Positions 8,166 through 18,014 of a DNA stretch of 64,000 bases are shown here, one piece after another. Below the pieces are notes generated by a model, which was given only the letters and a program-made list of their open reading frames with translations, had not been told where the DNA came from and made no database searches. Origin of the DNA: Halomonas sp. KAO (GTDB lineage: Bacteria > Pseudomonadota > Gammaproteobacteria > Pseudomonadales > Halomonadaceae); the NCBI RefSeq assembly GCF_015595025.1, contig NZ_JADNRL010000019.1, positions 210,225-274,224 of the forward strand. Reading direction: 5' to 3'. Each line of letters opens with the position of its first letter. Position 1 is the stretch's first letter. A program made the position numbers and the translations under genes.

Positions 8166-10070
8166 ATGCTGGCGCTCACCAGCCTGAGCCGAGACCTCCT
8201 GCGAAGCCTGAGAGACCATCTGCGCCCGCTGGTGGCCTACCACCTGTTCTTTACCGTGCTGGCCTCCAGCCTGCTGCTGCCGGCGGTGGCCTGGAGCCTG
8301 GCCGGGCTCGTGGGTCGATTCGGGCGCACGGTGATCAGCGGCGCCGAGCTGCTCGACCTGCTGCTGAGCCCGGCGGGTATCCTATGGCTGCTGGCGGCCA
8401 TCGGGCTCACCTTCCTGGTGCTCTACCTGCAGCAGGCGGGGATGATCCTGGTGGCGGCCCGCCCCCGCGACCGCCATGTGCGCCTGGCCTTCGAGGCGCT
8501 GTGGTGGTCCCTGCATCGCCTGCCGGCACTGGCCGGACTGGTCGTCATTCAGGTAGGGACCCACCTGCTGCTGGTTCTGCCGGTCGCCCTCACCCTGGTC
8601 TGGCTGCATGGCGCCCTGCTTGGCGGCCTCGACCCCTATTATGTGCAGCGTGTGCGACCGCCGGCGCTTTGGCAGTTCCTCGCCCTGGCTTTGCCCCTGG
8701 TAGCGGCCTGGGCAGGGCTCGCCGCCTCCCTCTACGTGCGCTGGATTCTGGCCCTGCCGCTGGTGGCACTGGAAACCCTCTCGCCAAGGCGTGCCCTGCT
8801 GCACAGCTCCCGGATCACGCGGGGGAAGCGGCGCTCCATTGCCGCGATCTCCCTCGTCCTGCTGGCGCTGATCCTGATCCTGCCGATCCTGGTCACCCTC
8901 GCCTTCGACTGGCTGATCACCCCATTGCTGTGGTGGCTGCCGGAGCGCAATGCCGTGCTGATTCCGGCCACCCTCGCCTACCTGACCGCCTATGTGCTGG
9001 TGACCCTGGCGATCACCTTCGCCGGTATCGCCGCCAACGCGCTGCTCTCGACTTGTCTCTATCTGCGTCTGACCCACCGCGAGGCGCGTCCGGCACCGCC
9101 CCCCGCCGATGCCCACCCCGGCCGCCTGGCCTGGATGGTGGAGCTGGGCGTGGTGCTCTTCGCCGTGTGGCAGGCCTGGCTGATCGTCAACAGCTTCACG
9201 CTGCAGGACGAGGTGACCGTGATCGCCCATCGCGGCAGCTCCCTGGACGCCCCCGAGAACACCCTGCCGGCGATACATCGCGCCCTGGACGACGGCGCCG
9301 ATATGGTCGAACTAGATGTGCGCCTGACCCGCGATCACCAGGTGGTCCTCTATCACGACAGCAGCCTGCAGCGCCTGACCGGCGACCCTCGGCGGATCGG
9401 CGAGCTCGAGCGCGAGACCCTGGCCAATGTCGATGTGGGCAGCTGGTTCGGCGACCCCTTCGTGGGCGAGCCGATTCCCGGGCTGGATGAGGCGCTGGCC
9501 GCGGTACGCGGCCGCAGCGGCCTGATGATCGACCTGAAGACCGACCCTGGCCGGGAGGAGGCCCTGGTCGATGCGGTGGTTGCGGCACTGCAGGAGGAGC
9601 AGGCAGCGCGCCACCGCTGCCTGACGGAAGCGGTAGCGGTAGCGGACACGACGACACAGGCTACAGCGGTGCAGGCCTGCGGGAATCCCGACGTCACCGC
9701 CGAGACCCGCCTGGCCACCACCTCGCCGAGGCTGGCTCGGACGATACAGTCCCGCTATCCCGAACAACGGGTGACCCTGCTGGCCCAGCTGATCCTGCCC
9801 GGCAGCCTGGAGCGCCGACGCCTGGATGCCCTGGGCCTGCGCCATAACCGCATCGACGAGCAGGAGGTCAGCCTGGCGAAACGCTACGGCTACGAACTCC
9901 ACGCCTGGACGACCAACAAGCGCTCACGCATGTCGCAGCTGATCGACATGGGGGTGGATGCCATTATCACCGACCGCCCCGCCCTGCTCGCGGAGCTGAT
10001 CGCCGAGCGCCGGGAGCTCGGCGATGGCGCCCTGCTGCTGATCAAGCTGCATAACTGGCTCAGGCAATAG
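8166..10070 (+). CDS. Membrane-anchored glycerophosphodiester phosphodiesterase
   Basis: 634 residues. About residues 15-345 form a polytopic membrane domain (roughly eight hydrophobic segments) of the GPDPase_memb type, and residues about 350-610 are a GDPD TIM barrel. Catalytic signatures are visible: VIAHRGSSLDAPENTLPAI (the His and Glu), MVELDVRLTRD (Glu-Asp metal pair) and VVLYHDSSLQRLTG (second His); VDAIITDRP closes the barrel. It should hydrolyse glycerophosphodiesters released from membrane lipids to glycerol-3-phosphate plus an alcohol. An Ala/Thr-rich insert of about 50 residues after ALVDAVVAAL replaces a usual barrel segment. Start ATG 8166 has a weak GGAG upstream. Confidence 0.9.
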   Translation: MLALTSLSRDLLRSLRDHLRPLVAYHLFFTVLASSLLLPAVAWSLAGLVGRFGRTVISGAELLDLLLSPAGILWLLAAIGLTFLVLYLQQAGMILVAARPRDRHVRLAFEALWWSLHRLPALAGLVVIQVGTHLLLVLPVALTLVWLHGALLGGLDPYYVQRVRPPALWQFLALALPLVAAWAGLAASLYVRWILALPLVALETLSPRRALLHSSRITRGKRRSIAAISLVLLALILILPILVTLAFDWLITPLLWWLPERNAVLIPATLAYLTAYVLVTLAITFAGIAANALLSTCLYLRLTHREARPAPPPADAHPGRLAWMVELGVVLFAVWQAWLIVNSFTLQDEVTVIAHRGSSLDAPENTLPAIHRALDDGADMVELDVRLTRDHQVVLYHDSSLQRLTGDPRRIGELERETLANVDVGSWFGDPFVGEPIPGLDEALAAVRGRSGLMIDLKTDPGREEALVDAVVAALQEEQAARHRCLTEAVAVADTTTQATAVQACGNPDVTAETRLATTSPRLARTIQSRYPEQRVTLLAQLILPGSLERRRLDALGLRHNRIDEQEVSLAKRYGYELHAWTTNKRSRMSQLIDMGVDAIITDRPALLAELIAERRELGDGALLLIKLHNWLRQ

Positions 10071-10099
10071 GGACGAACCTCGCTCCTCGAACCTCGACC

Positions 10100-11935
10100 C
10101 TAATCCCCCATCACCACACCTTCACGGCGCGGGTCGGCGCCGCCGAACAGCCCCTCCTCGGTGCGCTGGATCGCCTGCAGGCCGCTGTTCAGCTCCCGCT
10201 CCTGAAGCTCATGACCGCGCTCGCGCAGCGCCTGCTGTATGGCCGCCGGGAAGCGCCCCGCCTCCAGATAGACCGGCCCGCCGAGGGTGATGGCATGGGG
10301 CAGGTCCAGCGCCTGCTGGGCATTCAGCCCCCAGTCGAGCATCGCCACCAGCGAGCGGGCGGTGTAGTGGATGATAGCCGCCCCCCCGGAGGAGCCCAGG
10401 CTCGCCACCAGCTCACCACTCTCGCGGTCGAAGACCAGGGTCGGGCTCATGCTCGAGCGTGGGCGCTTGCCGGGCTCTACCCGATTGGCGATGGGGGTGC
10501 CTTCATCATCCGTGGGGGCGAAGGAGAAGTCGGTCAGCTCATTGTTGAGCAAAAATCCTCCCGGCATGCCGCTGCCCCCATCGGAGAGGATGCGCGCCCC
10601 GAAGGCCTGCTCGATGGAGCCGGTCATGGCCAGGGCATTGCCATGGGCGTCGATGATGCTGATATGGCTGGTGCCATGTTCGGGCTGGGTCGGCTGCACC
10701 GCCCAGGCGGTGGCCAGGCTACCGGGATTGCCCGGGCTCGCCCCGCCGCTGCCCATGCTCTGCTCCGCCCTGATCAGCTCGGCACGCTTCTCCAGGTAGT
10801 CAGGCGCCAGCATCAGCGACCAATCCTCCCCGGGCGCCTCGACGAAATCCGGGTCGGCGATATAGCGTCCACGATCGGCGAAGGCCAGCCGCGATGCCTC
10901 GAGGAAGCGGTGTAGCCACTCGGCATCGGGAAGCCCGTCGTCCAGACCGACCTCGAGGGCAGGCAGCTGCTCCATGATGCCGAGGATCTGCATCACGGTC
11001 AGATGACCCGACGAGGGGGGTGGAAACCCGCAAACCCGGTAGGCCTGCCAGTCGGTACAGAGCGGCTCGCGTTCCAGCGCCGAGTAGGTGGCCATGTCCT
11101 CGAGACTCAGGGTGCCGGGTATATCGGGGTGATGCTCGACCCGCGCCACGATATCCTCGGCGACCCTGCCGGTATGCAGCGCCGAGCTCATCTCGGCGGC
11201 GACCTTCTCGAGCGTCACGGCCAGGGCCGGATTCCTGAGCCGGTGTCCCGACGGCAGCGGCTCGCCCTCCTCGGTGTAGTAGAACTCCGCCGCCCGGTCG
11301 TCGTCGCGCAGGCCGTCGGTGTCGGCGATGCTTCGATGCAGTCGCGGACTCACGTCAAAGCCCTCATCGGCCAGGGTAATCGCCGGCTCGAAGAGTTCGG
11401 CCCAGGGCAACTTGCCATGGGCCTTGTGGGCCATCTCCAGCATGCGCAGGGTCCCGGGGACACCGACCGAGCGGCCGCTGGCCACCGCCTCCGCGAACGC
11501 CAGGGGTTCACCCTCCCCATCCAGGAACAGCGTCTCGTCCACCGCGGCTGGGGCGCTCTCGCGCCCGTCATAGGCCATGACCTCTTCGCCATCGTGATAC
11601 ATCAGGAAGGCGCCGCCGCCGATGCCGCTGGACTGGGGCTCCACCAGGGTCAGCACCATCTGCACCGCGATGGCGGCGTCGATGGCCGAGCCCCCGGCCT
11701 CGAGAATCTGGTAGCCGGCGTCGGCGGCCAGCGGGTTGGCGGCGGCCACGGCGACGTTACGGGTCTCCCAGCCGGGCTTCTCCTCGCTTCCCGAGCCGGT
11801 CTCCGGCGCGATCTCGGGACGCTGATACTCGAACTCCGTCTCACCCAGGACGGTGAGCGGCAGACCGACCAGCAGCGAGACGGCAAGCCGAACCAGCAGT
11901 CGGCGGCGGAAGGGCGTGGCTGCTGAAGTGGCCAT
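10100..11935 (-). CDS. ggt: Gamma-glutamyltransferase precursor
   Basis: 611 residues from ATG 11935, chosen because AAGGAG lies eight bases upstream. A signal peptide (about 1-32) exports it to the periplasm. The proenzyme normally cleaves itself before a threonine; here that is Thr422 in PEHGTSHISIIDAHGNA. Other family motifs are NPLAADAGYQILEAGGSAIDAAIA, SSGIGGGAFLMYHD, PRSSMSPTLVF and LGSSGGAAIIHY (most homologues read GSPGG). It breaks down glutathione and gamma-glutamyl compounds or transfers the glutamyl group. It is a single gene facing the phosphodiesterase gene convergently. Confidence 0.95.
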   Translation of the reverse strand: MATSAATPFRRRLLVRLAVSLLVGLPLTVLGETEFEYQRPEIAPETGSGSEEKPGWETRNVAVAAANPLAADAGYQILEAGGSAIDAAIAVQMVLTLVEPQSSGIGGGAFLMYHDGEEVMAYDGRESAPAAVDETLFLDGEGEPLAFAEAVASGRSVGVPGTLRMLEMAHKAHGKLPWAELFEPAITLADEGFDVSPRLHRSIADTDGLRDDDRAAEFYYTEEGEPLPSGHRLRNPALAVTLEKVAAEMSSALHTGRVAEDIVARVEHHPDIPGTLSLEDMATYSALEREPLCTDWQAYRVCGFPPPSSGHLTVMQILGIMEQLPALEVGLDDGLPDAEWLHRFLEASRLAFADRGRYIADPDFVEAPGEDWSLMLAPDYLEKRAELIRAEQSMGSGGASPGNPGSLATAWAVQPTQPEHGTSHISIIDAHGNALAMTGSIEQAFGARILSDGGSGMPGGFLLNNELTDFSFAPTDDEGTPIANRVEPGKRPRSSMSPTLVFDRESGELVASLGSSGGAAIIHYTARSLVAMLDWGLNAQQALDLPHAITLGGPVYLEAGRFPAAIQQALRERGHELQERELNSGLQAIQRTEEGLFGGADPRREGVVMGD

Positions 11936-12120
11936 GGGACGGCTCCTTGTCATCGGATGCAGGCAAGAGTCTGTCAGCATAGCCGAAGGTGGTCCATGCA
12001 ACGCCCCTGCCGCTGCCGAGATGCCACTCCAGGCCGTGCGGCGGATTCGTCATCGCGCGAGAACAGGTATCATAGGGGCCGACGACCGTTTTCCCCTGTC
12101 CCCTGCTGGAGATGTTTGTA

Positions 12121-12966
12121 ATGACTCTGCGTTCGCTGCTCGCTTCCACCGGCCTGCTGCTCGGCGCCATCAGCCCGATGGCCCAGGCCGACACCCTGCG
12201 CCTGGGCATCGGCGAATGGGCCACCGGCCAGGCCAGCACCTATGTGCTCAAGGCGGTACTCGAGGATGCCGGCCATGAGGTGGATATCCGCTCGGTGAGC
12301 CTGGCCGCCATCTGGCAGGGGCTCTCCGTGGGCGAGCTGGATGCCTTCACCGGCGCCTGGCTGCCGGTGACCCAGGCCAGCTACCACGATTCCGTGGGCG
12401 ACAAGGTCGAGGATCTCGGCCCCAACCTCAGCGATGCCCGGGTCGGCCTGGCCGTGCCGAGCTATGTCGAGGCGACCTCCATTGCGGACCTGGCCGAGGC
12501 CGGCGACACCTTCGATCGACGCATCCACGGCATCGACCCGGGTGCCGGCATCATGGCCCTGACCGAGCAGGCCATGGAGGCCTATGGCCTCGAGGAGTGG
12601 CAGCTGGTCGCCGGCAGCGATGCGGCCATGAGCAAGACCCTGGAGGCCGCGACGAAGCGTCAGGATTCCATCGTCGTCACCGCCTGGGCCCCGCACCCGG
12701 TCTTCGCGGGTCAGTCGCTGCGGTATCTCGAGGACCCCCAGGGCCTCTACTCCCAGGAAGAGAGCATCCACACCATCACGCGCCTGGGCCTCGCCGAGGA
12801 GAAGCCGGAGATCGCCGCCATCCTGGACCGCTTCGCCTGGAGCGCCGATGACGTTCAGGATCTGATGGAGGCCAACCAGGCCAACGGCGAGTACGAGGCC
12901 AACGCCCGCGCCTGGGTCGAGGCACACCCCGAGCTTGTCGCTGAGTGGCTGGGCAAGGACGACTGA
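12121..12966 (+). CDS. Glycine betaine/choline-type ABC substrate-binding protein (OpuAC/ProX family)
   Basis: 281 residues from ATG 12121; GGAG sits nine bases upstream, whereas an in-frame ATG at 12112 has no spacing for a ribosome site. Signal peptide residues 1-24 (ending MAQAD). The mature protein begins TLRLGIGEWATGQASTYVLK and contains DAFTGAWLPVTQASY and VTAWAPHPVFAG; the WAP.P segment is typical of OpuAC proteins, in which tryptophans cage quaternary ammonium groups. No permease or ATPase gene flanks it, so it either serves a transporter encoded elsewhere or acts with a sensor. It would suit osmoprotectant uptake in a halophile. A TATCAT box at 12068-12073 may be its -10. Confidence 0.88.
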   Translation: MTLRSLLASTGLLLGAISPMAQADTLRLGIGEWATGQASTYVLKAVLEDAGHEVDIRSVSLAAIWQGLSVGELDAFTGAWLPVTQASYHDSVGDKVEDLGPNLSDARVGLAVPSYVEATSIADLAEAGDTFDRRIHGIDPGAGIMALTEQAMEAYGLEEWQLVAGSDAAMSKTLEAATKRQDSIVVTAWAPHPVFAGQSLRYLEDPQGLYSQEESIHTITRLGLAEEKPEIAAILDRFAWSADDVQDLMEANQANGEYEANARAWVEAHPELVAEWLGKDD

Positions 12967-13002
12967 TCACGCTTGACCTTACGCAAGGTTAAGGCAGCCC
13001 AC

Positions 13003-13037
13003 ACGACAATGCCCGGCCAATAGCCGGGCATTGTCGT
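13003..13037. terminator. Bidirectional stem-loop between convergent genes
   Basis: A perfect 15-bp inverted repeat (arm ACGACAATGCCCGGC, loop CAATA) lies between the ends of the betaine-binding gene and ppsA. The T tract is poor on both sides, but position and symmetry fit a shared intrinsic terminator. Confidence 0.8.
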
Positions 13038-13063
13038 AACTAACACTTATTCCTTCTCAAAAC

Positions 13064-15436
13064 CTAGCCGATGGTTTCCCCGGCCAGCATGAACCAGGTT
13101 TCGAGCACGGCGTCGGGGTTGAGCGATACCGAGTCGATGCCCTGCTCCATCAGCCACTTGGCGAGATCGGGGTGGTCCGAGGGGCCCTGGCCGCAGATGC
13201 CGATATACTTGCCCTGAGCCTTGCAGGCCTGGATGGCCATGGCCAGCAGCTTCTTCACCGCCGGGTTCCGCTCCTCGAACAGGTGCGCCACGATACCGGA
13301 GTCACGGTCCAGCCCCAGGGTGAGCTGGGTCAGGTCGTTGGAGCCGATCGAGAAGCCATCGAAGTACTCCAGGAACTCCTCGGCAAGCAGGGCGTTGGCC
13401 GGCAGCTCGCACATCATGATGACCTTCAGGCCATTGTCGCCACGCTTGAGGCCGTTGGCGGCGAGCAGGTCGATCACCTCGCTGGCCTCCTCGGTGGTAC
13501 GCACGAAGGGCACCATGATCTCGACGTTGTCCAGGCCCATCACCTCGCGGACCCGCTTGAGGGCGCGGCACTCCAGCTCGAAGCACTCGCGGAAGCTGTC
13601 GGAGATATAGCGCGAGGCGCCGCGGAAGCCGAGCATCGGGTTCTCCTCCCCCGGCTCATAGAGCTTGCCACCGATCAGGTTCTCGTACTCGTTGGACTTG
13701 AAGTCCGACAGGCGCACGATGACCCGTTCCGGGTAGAAGGCCGCGGCCAGGGTGGAGATACCCTCCACCAGCTTGTCGACGTAGAACTCCACCGGGCTGT
13801 TGTAGCCGGCGGTGCGCAGCTCGATGGTCTGCTGCAGCTCCTCGGGCAGGGTGTCGAAATCGAGCAGCGCCTTGGGGTGCACGCCGATCATGCGGTTGAT
13901 GATGAACTCCAGGCGCGCCAGGCCCACGCCGGCATTGGGCAGGCTGGCGAAGCCGAAGGCACGGTCGGGGTTGCCGACGTTCATCATGATCTTGAAGGGG
14001 ATCTCGGGCATGGCATCGACGCTGGTGACCTGGCGGTCGAACGCCAGCAATCCCTCGTAGACATGCCCCGCATCGCCCTCGGCACAGGAGACGGTGACAT
14101 CGCGACCATCGGCGAGTATCTCGGTGGCATCACCGCAGCCCACGACCGCCGGGATGCCCAGCTCACGGGCGATGATCGCCGCGTGGCAGGTCCGTCCGCC
14201 GCGATTGGTGACGATGGCCGAGGCACGCTTCATGATCGGCTCCCAGTCGGGATCGGTCATGTCGGTGACCAGCACGTCGCCGGCGTTGACCTTCTCCATG
14301 TCATCCGGCGAGAAGACCACCTTGACGGTACCGCTGCCGATGCGCTGACCGATGGCTCGGCCGCTGACCAGGTTGCGCCCCTTCTCCTTGAGCTGGAAAC
14401 GCTCGAGCTTGCCACCCTGCTGCTGGGAGACCACGGTCTCGGGACGCGCCTGGACGATATAGAGCTTGCCGTCATCGCCATCCAGCGCCCACTCGATATC
14501 CATGGGGCGCTGATAGTGCTGCTCGATGGTCACCGCCTGACGAGCCAGCGCCATCACCTGCTCATCATCGATACAGAAGCGGCCGCGCTCCTTGAGCGGC
14601 ACATCCACGGTCTCCACCGACTTGCCGGCACTGGCCTCCTGGCCGTAGACCATCTTGATCAGCTTGGAGCCCAGATTGCGGCGCAGCACGGCCGGCCGGC
14701 CGGCGGCCAGGGTCGGCTTGTGCACGTAGAACTCGTCGGGGTTCACCGCCCCCTGCACGACGGTCTCACCGAGGCCCCAGGAGGCGGTGACGAAGACCGC
14801 ATCGCGATAGCCGGACTCGGTATCGAGGGTGAACATCACGCCGGAGGCACCGGTCTCGGAGCGCACCATCTTCTGGACGCCGGCGGAGAGCGCCACGTTC
14901 TCGTGGGCGTAGCCACGATGCACGCGATAGGAGATGGCGCGGTCGTTGAACAGCGAGGCAAACACCTCATGCACGGCGCGCTTGATATTGTCGAAGCCCT
15001 CGATATTGAGGAAGGTCTCCTGCTGGCCGGCGAAGGAGGCATCGGGCAGGTCCTCGGCGGTGGCCGAGGAGCGCACCGCCGCCTTGAGGTTGGGATGCCG
15101 GGCAAGCAGCGTATCGTAGGCGCTACGCAGGTGCTGCTCGAAGGTCGGGGGCAGAGGGGTGTCGATGATCCATTGACGGATCTGGGCGCCAACGCGTGCC
15201 AGCTCGGCCACATCATCCACGTCGAGGGTGGCCAGTGCCTGGTTGATCCGCTCGTTGAGGCCCTCGTGGGACAGGAATTCGCGGTAGGCGTGGGCGGTGG
15301 TGGCGAAGCCACCGGGTACGGTGACCCCCGCGCCGGCCAGGTTGGAGATCATCTCGCCGAGGGAAGCGTTCTTGCCCCCCACGCGTTCCACATCGTCCAT
15401 GCCCAGCTCATCGAACCACAGAATGTAATCGTCCAC
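13064..15436 (-). CDS. ppsA: Phosphoenolpyruvate synthase
   Basis: 790 residues, the usual PpsA length. Start is GTG 15436 with AAGGGGG upstream. The N-terminal ATP-grasp part shows [14 protein letters not shown] and [20 protein letters not shown]; the central phosphohistidine domain has the catalytic His in [17 protein letters not shown]; the C-terminal PEP/pyruvate barrel shows [15 protein letters not shown] and [20 protein letters not shown]. It converts pyruvate and ATP to PEP, AMP and phosphate for gluconeogenesis. The divergent neighbour encodes PpsR, which switches PpsA on and off by phosphorylating/dephosphorylating a threonine, so the pair works as a unit. Confidence 0.98.
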   Translation of the reverse strand: MDDYILWFDELGMDDVERVGGKNASLGEMISNLAGAGVTVPGGFATTAHAYREFLSHEGLNERINQALATLDVDDVAELARVGAQIRQWIIDTPLPPTFEQHLRSAYDTLLARHPNLKAAVRSSATAEDLPDASFAGQQETFLNIEGFDNIKRAVHEVFASLFNDRAISYRVHRGYAHENVALSAGVQKMVRSETGASGVMFTLDTESGYRDAVFVTASWGLGETVVQGAVNPDEFYVHKPTLAAGRPAVLRRNLGSKLIKMVYGQEASAGKSVETVDVPLKERGRFCIDDEQVMALARQAVTIEQHYQRPMDIEWALDGDDGKLYIVQARPETVVSQQQGGKLERFQLKEKGRNLVSGRAIGQRIGSGTVKVVFSPDDMEKVNAGDVLVTDMTDPDWEPIMKRASAIVTNRGGRTCHAAIIARELGIPAVVGCGDATEILADGRDVTVSCAEGDAGHVYEGLLAFDRQVTSVDAMPEIPFKIMMNVGNPDRAFGFASLPNAGVGLARLEFIINRMIGVHPKALLDFDTLPEELQQTIELRTAGYNSPVEFYVDKLVEGISTLAAAFYPERVIVRLSDFKSNEYENLIGGKLYEPGEENPMLGFRGASRYISDSFRECFELECRALKRVREVMGLDNVEIMVPFVRTTEEASEVIDLLAANGLKRGDNGLKVIMMCELPANALLAEEFLEYFDGFSIGSNDLTQLTLGLDRDSGIVAHLFEERNPAVKKLLAMAIQACKAQGKYIGICGQGPSDHPDLAKWLMEQGIDSVSLNPDAVLETWFMLAGETIG

Positions 15437-15464
15437 GGGACCCCCTTGGCTAGCGACGAAGAGT

Positions 15465-15486
15465 CGTCATGCCAGTGGGCATGACG
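15465..15486. promoter_or_regulatory. Perfect hairpin in the ppsA leader
   Basis: A 9-bp inverted repeat CGTCATGCC/GGCATGACG with loop AGTG lies 29 bases upstream of the ppsA GTG. It could be an operator or a leader-RNA hairpin; no consensus was recognised. Confidence 0.5.
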
Positions 15487-15578
15487 GAATGCTGGCGACT
15501 CTACCAAGCGATGGCAATATTCGCCATTGGTCTAATAGCGAAGTCACTGGAGGATTTTTACAACACCGCCCACTTTCC

Positions 15579-15611
15579 CCGTGATTCTGTAGTCTGCTGC
15601 AAAAATCACGG
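15579..15611. promoter_or_regulatory. Spaced inverted repeat in the ppsA/ppsR divergent region
   Basis: CCGTGATT (15579-15586) and AATCACGG (15604-15611) are perfect inverted half-sites 17 bases apart. A second, smaller dyad ATGGC/GCCAT surrounds AATATTC at 15511-15527. In the 439-bp gap 15437-15875, these two, the leader hairpin and the palindromic element are all that is seen. Regulator unknown. Confidence 0.4.
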
Positions 15612-15656
15612 TGGCACTGTAGGGATTTCGCAGATGGCCGTACCGCTCAAGGCTGT

Positions 15657-15772
15657 TCCGGCGACAGGCCCCGGAGCGCCGGACCGTCGAGGGGGCGCTA
15701 CGAGTACTTCCCTGTAGGCTACCTCGGCCGTCCCTGGTCCTCGGACCCCCTCTCCGACCTGTCCCCGGCGCC
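15657..15772 (+). repeat. Dispersed palindromic element, copy 2
   Basis: Core between divergent ppsA and ppsR. Closing stem CAGGCC...GAGGGGG at left with CCCCCTC...GACCTG at right; first hairpin TAC-TTCCCT-GTA; second hairpin around TCCC. The left arm has a 16-base insertion (CCGGAGCGCCGGACCG) also seen in copies at 41682 and 53582. Apart from that insertion it is almost identical to the copy at 24932, and similarity extends about 35 bases to the left. Confidence 0.85.
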
Positions 15773-15875
15773 TTTCACTATCACCCTGTCGGTAACCGCG
15801 ATAGCATTAGGAGCGGCTTGTCGTGGAAGGCATGGAGGCCGACAATGAATCTTTTATCGACCAAGCGATTCCACC

Positions 15876-16709
15876 ATGACCCGTACCGCCTTCTTTATCT
15901 CCGACGGCACCGGCATCACCGCCGAAAGCCTGGGCCGCAGCCTGCTGGCGCAGTTCGAGAACCTCGAGATCCGCATGATCACCAAGCCCTATATCGACAC
16001 CCTCGAGAAGGCGCACGAACTGGTGGAGGTCATCAACGGGGTGGCGGTACGCGACGGCGAGTCACCGATCATCATCGACACCATCGTCGACAGCAATATC
16101 CGTCAGATCATCAGCGATTCCGACGGCTTCAACATCGACATCTTCTCGACCTTCCTCGAGCCCCTGGAGCAGGAGCTCAAGACCCACTCCAGCTATACGG
16201 TGGGGCGCACCCACTCCATCGGCAAGGATGAGGCCTACATGGATCGTATCCAGTCGGTGCACTTCGCCCTGGACAATGACGATGGCGCGCGCACCCATCA
16301 GTACGACAAGGCCGATGTGATCCTGATCGGCGTGTCGCGCTGCGGCAAGACCCCTACCTCACTCTATCTGGCGCTACAGTTCGGCATCCGCGCGGCCAAC
16401 TACCCGCTCACCGAGGATGACCTCGATGAGGACGGCACCCTCAAGCTGCCCAGGGTGCTGGCCCCCTACCAGCGCAAGCTGTTCGGCCTGACCATCGATC
16501 CCAGGCGGCTGGCGGCAATCCGCCACGAGCGCCGGCCCAACAGCCGCTACAGCTCCATGGATCAGTGTGTTCAGGAGGTGAGTCAGGCCGAGGGAGTCTA
16601 CCGCCAGCTGCATATCCCCTTTATCGACACCACCCGCTTCTCGGTAGAGGAGATCTCCACCCGAATGATCGCCGAAATGGGACTGGTACGGCGGTTCTCG
16701 CCGCGCTGA
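15876..16709 (+). CDS. ppsR: PEP synthase regulatory protein (pyruvate, phosphate/water dikinase kinase/phosphorylase)
   Basis: 277 residues, the usual DUF299 length. Starts [28 protein letters not shown], the family hallmark. The nucleotide-binding P-loop is [19 protein letters not shown] (about residues 150-168). It catalyses ADP-dependent phosphorylation of PpsA on threonine and its Pi-dependent reversal, controlling flux from pyruvate to PEP. Its gene is divergent from ppsA across a 439-bp gap, supporting that target. No clear ribosome site precedes the ATG. Confidence 0.96.
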   Translation: MTRTAFFISDGTGITAESLGRSLLAQFENLEIRMITKPYIDTLEKAHELVEVINGVAVRDGESPIIIDTIVDSNIRQIISDSDGFNIDIFSTFLEPLEQELKTHSSYTVGRTHSIGKDEAYMDRIQSVHFALDNDDGARTHQYDKADVILIGVSRCGKTPTSLYLALQFGIRAANYPLTEDDLDEDGTLKLPRVLAPYQRKLFGLTIDPRRLAAIRHERRPNSRYSSMDQCVQEVSQAEGVYRQLHIPFIDTTRFSVEEISTRMIAEMGLVRRFSPR

Positions 16710-16725
16710 GAAACAAGAAACAAGG

Positions 16726-16749
16726 TTCGAGGGGCCGGCGCCCCTCGAA
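16726..16749. terminator. Stem-loop between convergent ppsR and CoA-transferase genes
   Basis: A perfect 10-bp stem TTCGAGGGGC/GCCCCTCGAA with a four-base loop lies 16 bases after the ppsR stop. It is followed by a CT-rich stretch CCCTCGAACCTCGCCC that recurs at other gene ends. Confidence 0.7.
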
Positions 16750-16770
16750 TCTCGTCCCTCGAACCTCGCC

Positions 16771-17976
16771 CTACCTCACCACTCCTGCCTTTCTGAGCCT
16801 GGCAATATCATCGGCGGTGAGCCCCATCTCGCTAAGCAGGGCGTCGCTGTCCTGGCCCAGGCGCGGCGGGGCCAGTTCGCTGGTGGCAGAGGCACCATCG
16901 AAGCGCAACGGATTGGCCACCTGGGGCACCTCGAGTTCACCACGCTTCAGGGTGCGATACATCTCGCGATGCTGCACCTGAGGGTCCTCGAACACCTCGC
17001 TGAGGGTATTGATGGGCCCGGCCGGGATGCCGCGGGCCTCCAGCTCGGTGAGCCATTCATCCCGAGAGCGGGTGACGAGAATCGCCTGGATCATCGACAC
17101 CAGCACCTCACGATTGCCCACCCGGGCGGCGTTGGTGGCATAGGCCGGGTCCCGCGCCCACTCCGGGCGCTCCAGCAATGCGGCCAGGCGGCCAAACTGG
17201 GTATCGTTCCCGACGGTCAAGGCCAGATAGCCGTCGGCGCAGGCGAAGGCCTGGTAGGGAACGATATTGGGATGGGCATTGCCGTGACGCTCCGGGTTCT
17301 GCCCGCTGACGAGAACGTTGAGCGCCTGGTTGGCCAGGGTGGCCACCTGGACATCGAGCAGCGCCACATCCACATGGCGCCCCACGCCGGTGCGCTCACG
17401 CTCCTGCAGCGCGGCCAGGACACCCACAGTGGCGTAGAGACCGGTCATTACATCGGTGATCGCCACCCCGGTCTTCATGGGCAGGCCATCGGCCTCCCCG
17501 GTCAGACTCATCAGCCCACCCATGGCCTGGATCATGAAGTCGTAGCCGGCGCGATGAGCATAGGGGCCATCCTGACCGAAGCCGGTGATGGAGCAGCCGA
17601 TCAGGCGCGGATTGAGCGTGTGCAGGCTGGCATAGTCGAGGCCGTACTTGGCAAGGCCACCGACCTTGAAGTTCTCCAGCAGGATGTCGGCGCCTTCCGC
17701 CAGCCTGCGCACCAGCGCCTGGCCCTCCTCGGAGGCGATATCCACGGCCAGGGAGTGCTTGCCGCGGTTGGCACAGAGGTAGTAGGCGGCGACTCGGTCG
17801 CGCTCGCTCTCCTCGGCCAGCCAGGGCGGTCCCCAGCCGCGGGTGTCGTCGCCCCGCTCGGGGTGCTCGACCTTGATCACCCGGGCACCCAGGTCGGCCA
17901 GCAGTTGGCCCGCCCAGGGGCCCGCCAGCACCCGTGACATATCGAGCACCGTGATGCCCTCAAGCGGTCCACTCAT
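16771..17976 (-). CDS. CaiB/BaiF family (class III) CoA-transferase, probably glutarate CoA-transferase
   Basis: 401 residues. Begins MSGPLEGITVLDMSRVLAGPWAGQLLADLGARVIKVEHPERGDDTR, the standard class III start; the catalytic Asp is expected in the GYDFMIQAMGGLMSLTG segment (about residue 165). It should move CoA between dicarboxylates. Because gcdH is the next gene upstream on the same strand, it probably makes glutaryl-CoA from glutarate using succinyl-CoA (GcdG role in lysine/glutarate catabolism); the specificity is inferred from context only. A long palindromic element sits in the 250-bp gap before its start. Confidence 0.85.
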   Translation of the reverse strand: MSGPLEGITVLDMSRVLAGPWAGQLLADLGARVIKVEHPERGDDTRGWGPPWLAEESERDRVAAYYLCANRGKHSLAVDIASEEGQALVRRLAEGADILLENFKVGGLAKYGLDYASLHTLNPRLIGCSITGFGQDGPYAHRAGYDFMIQAMGGLMSLTGEADGLPMKTGVAITDVMTGLYATVGVLAALQERERTGVGRHVDVALLDVQVATLANQALNVLVSGQNPERHGNAHPNIVPYQAFACADGYLALTVGNDTQFGRLAALLERPEWARDPAYATNAARVGNREVLVSMIQAILVTRSRDEWLTELEARGIPAGPINTLSEVFEDPQVQHREMYRTLKRGELEVPQVANPLRFDGASATSELAPPRLGQDSDALLSEMGLTADDIARLRKAGVVR

Positions 17977-18014
17977 CTGCAGCTCCTTGCTCGCTCTCAG
18001 CTCACTCGGGGTGA

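Noticed and set aside
13172..15484. Long plus-strand open frame opposite ppsA
   Set aside because: Complete overlap with a canonical ppsA gene; its composition follows from ppsA codon bias.
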